NCBI GenBank assembly: GCA_051867615.1
Contig: JBJDYU010000034.1
Location: 1 to 57,926, forward strand
Source: RGIG5472 sp051867615
Lineage (GTDB): Bacteria; Bacillota; Clostridia; Oscillospirales; Oscillospiraceae
DNA: 57,926 nt
Direction: 5' to 3'
Of this stretch, positions 7,630-16,706 are shown in pieces. Within the stretch, counting starts at the first letter, position 1. Every line of letters begins with the position of its first letter. Below the pieces are notes generated by a model, which was given only the letters and a program-made list of their open reading frames with translations, had not been told where the DNA came from and made no database searches. A program made the translations under genes and the position numbers.

Positions 7630-7658
7630 AGTATAACAGCTCGTCCTTATTATGTCAA
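7630..7658 (-). promoter_or_regulatory. Promoter of the vWA/kinase/PP2C cargo operon
   Basis: On the minus strand TTGACA (7658-7653) and TATACT (7635-7630) are separated by exactly 17 bases. The start point should lie near 7623, giving a leader of about 87 bases before GTG 7536. The surrounding 7560-7960 stretch is strongly AT-rich. Confidence 0.8.
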
Positions 7659-7871
7659 TATATTTTACAAATGTATTCTATTTTTGCGTTTTAAAATTTT
7701 TTATACATTATCCGTGTTGCTTTTGTATCCCCCGACACCGTCCAAAATACCGATATAACTTTGCTTCGCAAGATTTCTCCTTGTTCACGCGAGGATTCAA
7801 CTCAGAAAAGATGTGTGCTAACAATGACATAATGTCTGAAGCCACCCAAGTAAGGTAACTGTTTGAACTGA

Positions 7872-7917
7872 GTTGCAGTCAGAATATCGGGTCTGTACCT
7901 GATGTTCTGACTGCAAC
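7872..7917. repeat. Long near-perfect hairpin (21-bp stem, 4-base loop)
   Basis: GTTGCAGTCAGAA at 7872-7884 pairs with TTCTGACTGCAAC at 7905-7917, and pairing continues inward to a CTGT loop with only two G-T wobbles. There is no T-run on either side, so it does not look like an ordinary terminator. It sits between the cargo promoter and tnpV, in the otherwise gene-free 7537-7959 stretch. Confidence 0.75.
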
Positions 7918-7959
7918 TACATATCATAGAATTATATATCAGGGCGAGCAATAAATCAG

Positions 7960-8337
7960 TCATGTGAGTATCAACTCCGCATTGACGATTTCTTCCGCTG
8001 CGTTGCGGATGTTATTCATTCGCTGCACCCAATCCATCTGATCATGTGCTTTGAGCTGCTCGGTGATGCCTTGCTTTTCTGCCAGCTGTTTTGCCAGAAG
8101 GTCAAGCATCTCCTTGGCCCTGTTATTTACTTCTGCAAGATAGCTGCTCAGTTTACCGCTGGTCAGCAGATCGGTATAAAGAGCCGGACGATATTCCTTG
8201 ATGTAACACAGATGCTTTCGCCCCCAGATTCCAATGGGCTGGATATCGGTTTCATCCATCACAAGGCAGGGAATGTAATAGTCGCCTTGGAGTTCGTACC
8301 ATAGGCCATTATTCCTGTCAAAGATGTATTTTTCCAT
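7960..8337 (-). CDS. tnpV: TnpV-like transposon-encoded protein
   Basis: This 125-residue protein matches the TnpV family of Tn4451/Tn4453-type mobilizable transposons: an N-terminal LWYELQGDYYIPCL segment, the IGIWGRKHLCYIKEYRP core and a C-terminal helix ending with AEEIVNAELI. Its function is unknown in the family. The start is ATG 8337, which has GGAGG 9 bases upstream; the frame is open further up but lacks a ribosome site. The large serine recombinase TnpX that normally accompanies it is not seen at either side, so the element is either incomplete or its recombinase lies left of the window. Confidence 0.8.
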   Translation of the reverse strand: MEKYIFDRNNGLWYELQGDYYIPCLVMDETDIQPIGIWGRKHLCYIKEYRPALYTDLLTSGKLSSYLAEVNNRAKEMLDLLAKQLAEKQGITEQLKAHDQMDWVQRMNNIRNAAEEIVNAELILT

Positions 8338-8659
8338 GATGTGTGTCCTCCGTATGTGTATTTGATTTTGAGGTGAATCAAATAACAGCACGCTGATTTG
8401 CTTCTCACTTGTTGCCCTGTGAAGCCCTGGGCAGCTGTACACAAGGAACTCGTAGGATGCAAAATCAGTTTTTCGTGGTCAACCCACAAGCATGAAAATC
8501 ATAATTGAATACATCTAAAAACCGCTGATTTACACTGAAAATCAAGCAGAAAACGAAGAAATCCCCTGAGATTCAACATGGTATATTTGGGGCTCTCGGA
8601 GTTCAGCAAGCGCTAACCAGACTTCTCCAAGAGATAACCTTTTCCCCTGCGTCTTTCAG
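8338..8659. other. Gene-free stretch at the right edge of the mobile segment
   Basis: No coding frame with a ribosome site or family signal is visible here. The stretch carries the tnpV leader (8338-8490) and then sequence with no recognisable feature. The composition changes from AT-rich to GC-rich around 8600, so the element end probably lies in 8490-8620. No terminal repeat could be recognised. Confidence 0.4.
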
Positions 8660-8693
8660 GAACGCCGCCCGTTTGGGGCGGCGTTCTTTTTTT
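8660..8693 (+). terminator. Rho-independent terminator
   Basis: GAACGCCGCCC (8660-8670) pairs with GGGCGGCGTTC (8676-8686) and is followed by seven Ts. It is almost identical to the terminator at 12181-12213. No gene precedes it on the plus strand within the element, so it may be left from a gene displaced by the insertion. Confidence 0.8.
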
Positions 8694-8712
8694 GTCCCGC
8701 GGCAAAAGGGGC

Positions 8713-8741
8713 TTCCCTTATGTATAAAACTGTTGTATACT
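8713..8741 (+). promoter_or_regulatory. Likely promoter of the first SLH gene
   Basis: TATACT at 8736-8741 lies 17 bases after TTCCCT (8713-8718), a weak -35 match. It is 55 bases before ATG 8797. Confidence 0.45.
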
Positions 8742-8796
8742 GTCGCTATATGAAAAACAACCGCTGCTGCGATGCACGCAAGAGGAGGAAAGATAG

Positions 8797-11700
8797 ATGA
8801 GAGCATCCCGCAGAAAATTAACGAGCGGCATATTAACGCTGGTCCTTCTTTTGAACCTTCTGCCCACGGCTGCCCTGGCCGCCGGTGCTTGTACAAAAAC
8901 CGAAGGATGCCAGCTTTCAAACGGCCACGACGGCTTCTGCGAGAACGGAAATGCCTTGACAGTGTATGATTATGCACAATTTAAAGATGCAATCGAAAGA
9001 ATCAACGCTGCATCCGACGGAGTATTCGTCATTTCTTTGGGTGCAGATATCACAGACCCTTTAAAAACCAATAATGGTACGGACCTGTCATTTACCAAAA
9101 ACACCACCACGATCCTCGGCAACGGACATACGATTTACCTGAAGGGCAATTGGGCGCATATTTCCGCATCGGGGCCGGACGTTGCCGTGAATTTGGGCGC
9201 CGCCGACGGCTCTGATACGCTGGTAATCGACGGAACTTTCGGAGGCCCCACCGGCGAAAACCGATACAAGTCGCCAGTGCTTGTGATGCAGGGGGCAACG
9301 TTCAACATGTATGCCGGCGTCACAATATGCAACAGCTACGTCCCCAGCACGGCCGGTGCGGTTTACCTGGGAGACGGTTCCATATTCAATATGTACGGCG
9401 GTATAATTACTAACTGCAAATCGGACAGCGTGGCGGGCGGTGCAATCGCGCTCGGCAATTCTGCATTTCATATGTCCGGCGGTACAATCAGCAACTGCTC
9501 CGGCCTTCAGGGCGGTGGCGTTTTGTTGACTGAATACTCGACTATGACGATGTCCGGCGGCCGCATTGAGAACTGCTCAGCTGGTTATTACGGCGGCGGT
9601 ATTCTGGCAAACAGTATTTCTGTGATCGGGTCGGGAACAACCAATTCTTCCTCCAGATTCACTATGACAGGCGGAGAGATTGTGCGCTGTTCGGCAGGTT
9701 ACTATGGAGGCGGCGTCTGCATCAATAACGCCTACAAGAAAACTTTCTCTGCTACAGCTTGTCTGGAAGGCGGCAGCATCGTCGGCTGCTCTGCTGACAT
9801 ATACGGCGGCGGCTTGGCCAACCTGTATGCCAAAGCAACGGTAAATGGTACTGCCATACACAGCAACACCGCAGCGAGCGCCGGTGATGATATTGTCTCT
9901 TTCGCACGCCCCACCGGCGAATTATCGATAAGCAGTGTAGGTGATAGCTGGGAGTTAGATGATTGCGACCATCCAATTGACGGTTGGTATGATGATGGTA
10001 CAGGAAGCTACCGTTGGAATGTTCACGATGATAAACAGCCCCTGTATACAGAAAAGGTTGAATCTGGCAAATATACCACGACGATTGCGCTGAAAGCCGC
10101 CCACGGCAGCGGTCATACCGTCACGTTTGATACGCAGGGTGGCAGCGCGGTGGACAGCCAAACGGTGTTTTCCGGCACGGCTGTTGAGCCGGACGTGCCC
10201 ACCAAAACCGACTATGTGTTCGGCGGCTGGTACAAGGATTCGCTCTGCACAGAAGCATATGATTTCTCCGCACCCGTGACGAACAGTATCACGCTGTACG
10301 CCAGGTGGCTCAGCGCTTCCCCGCATTATATCCTGCGATACGGCGACGGCAGACCAGAGGACGGCGGCGATCCGTACACCTTCCCCTATGATCCGGCCAA
10401 CCCGGCGAGCCTTCCCACGGAGGTCAGATATTTCTCCCAGGAGGAAATTGACCAGCTTTCGACGGGCATATACCAAGGCGTCACCACGGAGGGCAACTAT
10501 TTCCTCGCCTGGTTCGGCTATATGCCCACTCTGGAGAGCACGATCAACACAAATTACCCGGTTTATGAAAAAACAGCAGTGGACACCTATACGGAATTCA
10601 CCGGAATGCCCATCCCCGGTAAGACCTACTACCAATTCATTCCCTGCGAGACAACGCCGGACACCAATCTGGGCGACATTATCTATTACGCCCAGTGGGT
10701 CAAGGTCAAGATCGACATTGCGGTGAACGTTCAGGTGGACGTGGACGTCTCCTTTGACGAGAACCTCGGCGGCAACGTTGTCATGATCGCTGACAGCCAG
10801 AAGCAGGAGCTGGCAAAAAACTTCAAGGCCAGCGACATTGTCAGCAACAACTGTGCCATCACGCTCACGGCCACGGTGGCGAATCCCAGGAATACTGCTG
10901 AGGAAGAAACGACCGCGGAATTTCTCACGCAGAATTATCCGAACTGCCGCTCCATCAGCTACGATGTGGAGATCCGAAAGGACATCGAATCCAACGGAAG
11001 CTGGTATTCCACGGTGATCTTAAAGGAACTGGAAGCGCCTGTTGAGATCACTTTTGCGGTTCCGGAGGAATGGAAGAGCGGTACCGTTAAAATGCTGCGT
11101 GCCCATACCGAGGGCGGTGCCGTTACGGTCGACGAATGTGTGGATCTGGATCAGGACCGGCAGACCTTTACGCTGTCCAGAGACAAGTTTTCCACCTATA
11201 CCATGCTCTACATCCCTGCCGGCGGCGGTGGCGGAGGCGGAATCGAAACCGCCTGCACTCTGCGCTATCAGTCCAACGGCGGTACCGGATATCCGGATGA
11301 AACGAGAATCAACCCCTGGATCAAGAATTACGCAGACCTGCCCGTTCCTGTGCGGGAGGGCTACTCCTTTACCGGCTGGTACGCCGACAGCACGCTGCAG
11401 ACCCCTATTACCGGTGATGTGCTGGTCAACCGCAATCTGGTGACCATCTACGCCGGCTGGAAAAAGAGCACGGTTCCTGAAATGCTCAATGGCGCCGAGC
11501 ATTTCGCCTATGTGCAGGGTTACACCGACGGCACGGTGCGTCCCAACGAGAACATTACCCGCGCTGAGGTTGCCACCATTTTCTTCCGTCTGCTGAAAGA
11601 TGAGATCCGAGATGAATATCTGACCGATACAAATACTTTTGCGGATGTGACCGAAGGCATGTGGTACAACAAGGCTGTCTCTACCATGGTGGCCCTGGAC

Positions 11701-12150
11701 GTGTTCAAGGGCCGCACGCCGGAGCGCTTTGACCCCAGAGCGCCCATCACCCGCGGCGAATTTGCCGCCATCTGCTCCCGTTTTGACCGGTCGGAGGTCA
11801 TCCCCCGCAGCGTCTTCACGGATATCGACGGCTACTGGGCCAAGGAGGAGATCGAGCGCGCCGCGGCGCTGGGCTGGGTCGGAGGCTACGGCGACGGGAG
11901 CTACCGTCCCCGGGACTACATCTCCCGGGCCCAGGTCATGACCATCATCAACCGTATGCTGCTCCGAAATCCGGAGTCCGAGGAGAACCTGCTGCCCGGC
12001 ATGAAGACCTGGTCCGACAACAAGCCCGGCAGCTGGTGCTACCTGGCCGTCCAGGAGGCCACCAACAGCCACGAGTTCAGGAGAAAAGTGAATGGGTATG
12101 AGAGCTGGACAGTGCTGAAGGCCAACCCGGACTGGTCCATTTACCAGTAA
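8797..12150 (+). CDS. Secreted SLH-domain surface protein with beta-helix and InlB-type repeats
   Basis: This 1117-residue cell-wall protein starts at ATG 8797 behind AGGAGG. A signal peptide (residues 1-29, basic start, Leu-rich core, ALA-A cleavage) is followed by a region to about residue 375 rich in GG-x-I-x-N-C and MSGG motifs, typical of right-handed beta-helix adhesins. InlB/Flg_new beta-grasp repeats lie at about 442-503 (FGGWYKD) and 821-888 (FTGWYAD), separated by a beta-rich region and a poly-Gly stretch near 808. Three SLH domains (about 902-1060, with YTDGTVRPNENITRAE, FDPRAPITRGE and YRPRDYISRAQ) would bind secondary cell-wall polymer. The protein is probably an adhesin or S-layer component; its ligand is unknown. 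A terminator follows at 12181. Confidence 0.85.
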   Translation: MRASRRKLTSGILTLVLLLNLLPTAALAAGACTKTEGCQLSNGHDGFCENGNALTVYDYAQFKDAIERINAASDGVFVISLGADITDPLKTNNGTDLSFTKNTTTILGNGHTIYLKGNWAHISASGPDVAVNLGAADGSDTLVIDGTFGGPTGENRYKSPVLVMQGATFNMYAGVTICNSYVPSTAGAVYLGDGSIFNMYGGIITNCKSDSVAGGAIALGNSAFHMSGGTISNCSGLQGGGVLLTEYSTMTMSGGRIENCSAGYYGGGILANSISVIGSGTTNSSSRFTMTGGEIVRCSAGYYGGGVCINNAYKKTFSATACLEGGSIVGCSADIYGGGLANLYAKATVNGTAIHSNTAASAGDDIVSFARPTGELSISSVGDSWELDDCDHPIDGWYDDGTGSYRWNVHDDKQPLYTEKVESGKYTTTIALKAAHGSGHTVTFDTQGGSAVDSQTVFSGTAVEPDVPTKTDYVFGGWYKDSLCTEAYDFSAPVTNSITLYARWLSASPHYILRYGDGRPEDGGDPYTFPYDPANPASLPTEVRYFSQEEIDQLSTGIYQGVTTEGNYFLAWFGYMPTLESTINTNYPVYEKTAVDTYTEFTGMPIPGKTYYQFIPCETTPDTNLGDIIYYAQWVKVKIDIAVNVQVDVDVSFDENLGGNVVMIADSQKQELAKNFKASDIVSNNCAITLTATVANPRNTAEEETTAEFLTQNYPNCRSISYDVEIRKDIESNGSWYSTVILKELEAPVEITFAVPEEWKSGTVKMLRAHTEGGAVTVDECVDLDQDRQTFTLSRDKFSTYTMLYIPAGGGGGGGIETACTLRYQSNGGTGYPDETRINPWIKNYADLPVPVREGYSFTGWYADSTLQTPITGDVLVNRNLVTIYAGWKKSTVPEMLNGAEHFAYVQGYTDGTVRPNENITRAEVATIFFRLLKDEIRDEYLTDTNTFADVTEGMWYNKAVSTMVALDVFKGRTPERFDPRAPITRGEFAAICSRFDRSEVIPRSVFTDIDGYWAKEEIERAAALGWVGGYGDGSYRPRDYISRAQVMTIINRMLLRNPESEENLLPGMKTWSDNKPGSWCYLAVQEATNSHEFRRKVNGYESWTVLKANPDWSIYQ

Positions 12151-12180
12151 GGCGCTGAAAAGCCGCTATGACCGCAGCGA

Positions 12181-12213
12181 GAACGCCGCCCGTTTCGGGC
12201 GGCGTTCTTTTTT
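12181..12213 (+). terminator. Rho-independent terminator after SLH gene
   Basis: GAACGCCGCCCG (12181-12192) and CGGGCGGCGTTC (12196-12207) form a 12-bp stem followed by TTTTTT. A second hairpin, CGCCCGGCC-GAAA-GGCCGGGCG, lies at 12233-12254 without a T-run. Confidence 0.9.
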
Positions 12214-12324
12214 GTCTCATGGCAGCGCAAAACGCCCGGCCGAAAGGCCGGGCGGCGCCATGCAGGTGGAAAGTACACCCCGTTTCAGACTGATGATCAC
12301 CCTGCCCGGAAAGGAGGAAATGCC

Positions 12325-12948
12325 ATGATAAAAGTGCTTCTTGTGGAGGACAGAAAAATGTCCCGGGACAGCATGATCGGCTATATGAAAGGCTCTGACC
12401 GGTATGAGCTTGCGGCGCAGACCCCCAGCGCGGGCATGGCGGAAATGCTGTGTATGCAAAATCACATTGACTTGATTTTGATGGATGTCTGCACGGAAAA
12501 CAACGAGGACGGCATTGAAGCCACTGCCGCCATCAAGCGGCATTTTCCCCATATCAAGGTGATCATTGTGACCGGCATGACCTCCATTGACCTGATTGAG
12601 CGGGCAAGAAAGGCAAAGGCAGACAGCTTTTGGTACAAGGAAATTGAGGGTGATGAGCTTCTGGATGTGATGGATCGCACCATGAGCGGCGAACACATTT
12701 ATCCCAAGCAGACGCCCCTTGTGCAAATCGGCAACATGAGCTCCGCCGAAATCTCTGACCGTGAGCTGGAGGTGCTGCGGCTGATGGCAGAGGGCAACAC
12801 GGATGGGGCGATTGCCGAAAAGCTCTGCGTCAGCGTATCGGCTGTCCGTTACCATGTGACCCAGCTTCTGCAGAAAACCGGCTATGAAAACCGGGTCAAG
12901 CTGATCGCCGACCTGATCAATCAGGATTTCATTGTCCCCGGCCTGTAA
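12325..12948 (+). CDS. NarL/FixJ-type response regulator
   Basis: This 207-residue two-component output protein has a receiver domain at residues 1-120 with acidic D9, phospho-acceptor D54 (ILMDVC), T83 and K105. A LuxR-type helix-turn-helix follows at about 140-200 (SDRELEVLRLMAEGNTDGAI, then VSAVRYHVTQLLQKTG). GGAGG precedes ATG 12325. No histidine kinase is encoded nearby, so its partner lies elsewhere. It sits between two SLH genes and directly upstream of a receiver-like gene, and is a candidate regulator of the surface-protein island; that target is inference. A terminator follows at 12970. Confidence 0.88.
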   Translation: MIKVLLVEDRKMSRDSMIGYMKGSDRYELAAQTPSAGMAEMLCMQNHIDLILMDVCTENNEDGIEATAAIKRHFPHIKVIIVTGMTSIDLIERARKAKADSFWYKEIEGDELLDVMDRTMSGEHIYPKQTPLVQIGNMSSAEISDRELEVLRLMAEGNTDGAIAEKLCVSVSAVRYHVTQLLQKTGYENRVKLIADLINQDFIVPGL

Positions 12949-12969
12949 ATAACATATCTGCATAAGCGT

Positions 12970-13002
12970 CCGCACCCGGTAAAAGCCGGGTGCGGATTTT
13001 TT
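12970..13002 (+). terminator. Rho-independent terminator after response regulator
   Basis: CCGCACCCGG (12970-12979) and CCGGGTGCGG (12986-12995) form a 10-bp stem followed by ATTTTTT. Confidence 0.88.
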
Positions 13003-13106
13003 GTAAAAAACTATCATTTCTGATAGGGCGCTTTTTTTGAGTATCCCTATAATGAAAGTAGTAGTGAAAATGCCCCTGTTTGAAAGCCGGGTGGAGGTGA
13101 TCATGC

Positions 13107-13493
13107 GTGCGGAGGGTCATTATCAATATGAAGGACTATATCTTTGCCGATGCGGTGGCACAGGCGATGCAGGCGGACAAGCACAGTGATTTCACTGTGC
13201 TGCAGACAACCTCCACAGAGGAATTACTGCAGTACGGCAGGCAGTGCGAGCCATACGCCACACTGATGGAGGTCAACGGCTATCCCCCCTATGTGCTGGA
13301 GGAGCGGCTGAAGATCCGCGACGCGTTAAAAGAGGCCAGTCCAAACTGCAAGGTCGTCCTTGTCGTGGATGAAAACTCGGAGGAGGAAGTAGCGGAGCAG
13401 GTCAGAGCGGCCAAGAAGAAAGGACGGATCGACCAGTTCATCTACAGCTCCATCAGCGCGAATTACCTTGTGGCGCTGATGGACACGCTGTAA
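13107..13493 (+). CDS. Receiver-like stand-alone protein
   Basis: This 128-residue protein has the alternating beta-alpha pattern of a response-regulator receiver (VIINMKDYIFADAVAQAM, CKVVLVVDENSEEE and a terminal YLVALMDTL helix) but no DNA-binding domain. The usual phospho-acceptor position is not obvious: the segment after the second strand reads ATLMEVNGYPPY, with Glu where Asp is expected. It may therefore act as a degenerate, non-phosphorylated receiver. GTG 13107 is used because GGAGGTGA lies about 8 bases upstream; ATG 13128 is an alternative. It ends about 95 bases before the start of the next SLH gene, so the two may share a transcript. Its role is unknown. Confidence 0.6.
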   Translation: MRRVIINMKDYIFADAVAQAMQADKHSDFTVLQTTSTEELLQYGRQCEPYATLMEVNGYPPYVLEERLKIRDALKEASPNCKVVLVVDENSEEEVAEQVRAAKKKGRIDQFIYSSISANYLVALMDTL

Positions 13494-13588
13494 CGGAGGT
13501 GAAAGCGAAACCAAATGCGTCCGGCCCGCAAAACCGCTGCGAACCGGAACCGATCTATCAATCATCTTTTTATAAGGAGGAACACAGA

Positions 13589-16500
13589 ATGAAGAAACGA
13601 ACAGGCAAACTGCTCAGTTTGCTGCTCACCCTGGCTATGGTACTGGGGTTTCTTCCTGCCATGGGCGCCACCGCCCTGGCGGAGGAATGGCAGCATCCGG
13701 AGGCGAACCAGGCGATCTTTACAATCAACTTTGTGGAGGACGGGAATACCGACAACGTGATCGCGGCATGGTATAACGGTACCTACTACGTCATGGGCAA
13801 GCCGAATGAAGACGGCTCCAGACAGGCGGTCCCGGCCACAAGGGTCGCCGAAGGGGCCGGCGGGTACGGCGAACCCTTCATCGTCGATACGACCCAGGTC
13901 GAACTCCTAAAAGTTGAGGGAAGCCGCGTTTCCGTCTCCAATGGAAGTATATGGGTGAATACGCTGAAAACGGCGGACGGAAGCTACATTGCGGACAACG
14001 GCGTCTCTCTGGCCGATGAATCGACCCGTCAATTCGGCCTTGCCGCCGCCGAAGACGATGGCACGATCCCCGCCAAGTGCAAGTGGAGGTTTGACTGGGA
14101 TGCGGGCTTATACAACTACAACACCAGTTGGCGTATCTACTTTTTCCCCAACGGCGGTAACCCCTATTTCGCGTTGGGCAGCGCCAATACGCCCGACGGC
14201 ACGACCTGTATCAAAGTGCAGCGCTTTAACAGGAGCTGTCAGCATCCCAATATGCAGTATGTTCCGGCTGTCGAGCCGACCTGCAAGAAGGACGGCAACG
14301 CCGAGTACTGGTACTGCCCGGACTGCGGCGCACAAAACCTCGGGGCCTATTTCCTCACCGCTGACGCTCTGCGCGCCGAGTTTGATCCGCCCATTCAGAT
14401 GTCCACCGGCGCGGTGGACGTCAATGGCGATGGCGTCTGCGATAGCTGCGGCAAGAATATGCCGGTCTACAAGAAGGTGACCGAGGCCTCTCAGATCGTG
14501 GCCGGAGGCAAGTACCTCCTGGTGACGGAGAGCAGTGAAACCCTCTACGCCATGTCTGCATCTGCGGGGGAAGAAAAAGGGGAGGAAAAGGGCGGCGCTG
14601 CCAGCGGGCTTCCCTCGGTCCCGGTCGCGGCCCAGGAGGACGGCACCATTCCCTTCCAGAACGCAGCGGGCGCCATGACCTTTGAGCTGCACTTCGCCCA
14701 CGGGGCCACCGAATGGGGAGCGGAAAAGGGCATCCGATACGGGATCGTGGCAAATGTGAACGGCCAGCGGATGGAATACGCGCCGTATGATGGAGGAATG
14801 TTATATCCTTACGAGCAACAGGGCGCAAAGTACGGCTACTATGTGGGGCTGGACGGCGAAGATGCAGAGGCGAAGATCTATTCCGCTTACGATGACAGCG
14901 AGCTGCTTCGCCCATATGGTGGGAGCAGTTCGCCGGTGTTCACGATCAGCGCGGATACCACGACTCTGCCCGTCTACCTCTACCGCCTGACCGACGTGGG
15001 CACGGTGAACCGCACAAGCTATGAAATGCAGGCGGTCAAGTCCGAAACGGATTACACGGTCTATAACAGCGGGGCCGTGGATGCGGCAGGAGGAACGAAC
15101 GTGACCGGGCTGACCGACGCCCTGACCCAGACAGCGGTCAATGGACTGGTAGATCAGTTTGTGACGAATCACGACGAAGCCGGTTCGGTGCAGATCACCA
15201 CCAGCGTCAACGTCGAGGTCATCGGATATCAGGCGGACCAGAGCGTTACCTTCGACCTGAACCCCACCGCCACCGTTACCGGCACCACACAATCCCAGAC
15301 CTACACCATCCCGGACAGCAGTCTGGACGGCACGCCCATGAACGTGACCGTCTATACCGCGGGGATCGTCCCCCAGCAGATCGTCCATACAAAAGAGGAC
15401 GGGACAAAGGAATACTTCTACCCGGAAGGCTCCGGCCAGGGAGAACAGACCTTCACAACATTTGTCGACATGAGCGGAAACCAATATGCGTCCTTTGATG
15501 TCACGGAGTATTCCCAAGTACAGCTTTTCCAGGTGATCCCGGAAACGGGTTCCATCACCATCACCTTTGACCCCAACGGCGGAACGGTGAGCCCGGTGAG
15601 CAAATCCGTCACCAATGGCGCGCCCTACGGCGAGCTGCCCACGCCCACCCGCAGCGGAAGCTACTCCTTCAACGGCTGGTACACCCAGGCCTCCGGCGGT
15701 GAGAAGGTCACTGCGGAAACCCTGGTAGAGCTCACCGAGAATCAAACGCTTTATGCCCAGTGGACCGATACAGGCTCCTCCGGTGATTCCTCCGGTGATT
15801 CCTCCGGCGATTCCTCCGGTGGCTCCTCCGGCGATTCCTCCGGCGGCTCCTCCGGCGGTTCCTCCGGCGGCTCCTCCGGCGATTCCTCCGGCGATTCCTC
15901 CGGCGATTCCTCCGGTGATTCCTCCGGTGGTTCCTCCGGCGATTCCTCCGGCGATTCCTCCGGTGATTCCTCCGGTGACTCCTCCGGCGGCTCCTCCGGC
16001 GGCTCCTCCGGCGGCTCCTCCGGCGGCTCCTCCGGCGATTCCTCCGGCAACACCACCATCAATAAGAACCCAGACGGCTCCACCACCACCACCACGGTGA
16101 CCGACCAGGCCACCGGCACCGTAACGAAGACGAATAAGACTGCCGACGGCACCACCGGAACCGTCGTTACGGATAAGAACGGCGAGATCATCGAGGTCTC
16201 TGCGTCCGTGTCCAACAAGGCCGCCAATGAAGCCGCCAAGACCGGCGAGGCTGTGAAGCTGCCCGTAGAAGTCCCCGCTGTCAAGAACACCGAGGACGCT
16301 CCCGCCGTGAATGTCATCGTGCCCAAGGGCGCCGGCTCCGTTAAGGTGGAGATCCCCGTGGAGAAGGTCACTCCCGGCACTGTGGCTGTCATCGTGAAGG
16401 CCGACGGCACCGAGGAGATCGTATCCACCTCTATCCCCACCGAAACCGGTGTGGTGTTGACCCTGGACGGCAGCGCTACCGTGAAGGTGATTAATAACGC

Positions 16501-16669
16501 CAAGGAGTTCTCCGATGTGCCCGCCGCCAGCTGGGCCAGTGACGCGATTGCCTTCGCCTCCGCCCGCGGCATCACCGGCGGCTCCGGCGACGGCACCACC
16601 TTCAGCCCCAAGAACGACTGCACCCGCGCCCAGATCGTGACGTTCCTGTATCGTTGGCTGGTCAAATAA
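13589..16669 (+). CDS. Secreted SLH surface protein with Ser-Gly-Asp repeat stalk
   Basis: This 1026-residue exported protein starts at ATG 13589 behind AAGGAGG; the frame is open 90 bases further up, but those codons have no signal peptide. Residues 1-30 form the signal peptide (KKRTGKLLSLLL, then TALA). The N-terminal two thirds is beta-rich and contains CxxC pairs (CPDCG, CDSCG). An InlB-type repeat covers about 657-725 (FNGWYTQ). A stalk of 23 SSGD/SSGG units covers 730-821, followed by a Thr-rich beta region and one SLH domain (973-1026) at the extreme C-terminus. Only one SLH domain is unusual for stable anchoring, so oligomerisation may be needed. The ligand is unknown. Confidence 0.82.
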   Translation: MKKRTGKLLSLLLTLAMVLGFLPAMGATALAEEWQHPEANQAIFTINFVEDGNTDNVIAAWYNGTYYVMGKPNEDGSRQAVPATRVAEGAGGYGEPFIVDTTQVELLKVEGSRVSVSNGSIWVNTLKTADGSYIADNGVSLADESTRQFGLAAAEDDGTIPAKCKWRFDWDAGLYNYNTSWRIYFFPNGGNPYFALGSANTPDGTTCIKVQRFNRSCQHPNMQYVPAVEPTCKKDGNAEYWYCPDCGAQNLGAYFLTADALRAEFDPPIQMSTGAVDVNGDGVCDSCGKNMPVYKKVTEASQIVAGGKYLLVTESSETLYAMSASAGEEKGEEKGGAASGLPSVPVAAQEDGTIPFQNAAGAMTFELHFAHGATEWGAEKGIRYGIVANVNGQRMEYAPYDGGMLYPYEQQGAKYGYYVGLDGEDAEAKIYSAYDDSELLRPYGGSSSPVFTISADTTTLPVYLYRLTDVGTVNRTSYEMQAVKSETDYTVYNSGAVDAAGGTNVTGLTDALTQTAVNGLVDQFVTNHDEAGSVQITTSVNVEVIGYQADQSVTFDLNPTATVTGTTQSQTYTIPDSSLDGTPMNVTVYTAGIVPQQIVHTKEDGTKEYFYPEGSGQGEQTFTTFVDMSGNQYASFDVTEYSQVQLFQVIPETGSITITFDPNGGTVSPVSKSVTNGAPYGELPTPTRSGSYSFNGWYTQASGGEKVTAETLVELTENQTLYAQWTDTGSSGDSSGDSSGDSSGGSSGDSSGGSSGGSSGGSSGDSSGDSSGDSSGDSSGGSSGDSSGDSSGDSSGDSSGGSSGGSSGGSSGGSSGDSSGNTTINKNPDGSTTTTTVTDQATGTVTKTNKTADGTTGTVVTDKNGEIIEVSASVSNKAANEAAKTGEAVKLPVEVPAVKNTEDAPAVNVIVPKGAGSVKVEIPVEKVTPGTVAVIVKADGTEEIVSTSIPTETGVVLTLDGSATVKVINNAKEFSDVPAASWASDAIAFASARGITGGSGDGTTFSPKNDCTRAQIVTFLYRWLVK
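15776..16051 (+). repeat. Tandem 12-bp repeat, 23 units (SSGD/SSGG stalk)
   Basis: Twenty-three in-frame 12-base units of the type TCC TCC GGN GAT/GGC lie inside the SLH gene. The copies differ mainly by Asp or Gly in the fourth codon and by third-base changes. Slippage at this tract would change stalk length in steps of four residues. Confidence 0.95.
16580..16653 (+). repeat. Inverted repeat arm 1 (shared SLH cassette)
   Basis: These 74 bases at the end of the plus-strand SLH gene match the reverse complement of 17044-17117, the end of the minus-strand SLH gene, with two mismatches. Both encode the GSGDGTTFSPKNDCTRAQIV end of the last SLH domain. Confidence 0.9.
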
Positions 16670-16706
16670 GCCGAAGACTTTACTATCTTTGGCAATCAGA
16701 GCTATG

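Noticed and set aside
8443..8600. TnpX recombinase remnant right of tnpV
   Set aside because: Short frames here show no serine-recombinase motifs.
15776..16051. Regular repeats considered as a CRISPR array
   Set aside because: Units are 12 bases, in frame and without unique spacers; they are coding tandem repeats.
15751..16695. Minus-strand frame of Pro-Glu-Glu repeats (PEESPEEPPEE)
   Set aside because: This is the reverse reading of the SSGD/SSGG tandem repeat in a well-supported plus-strand gene.
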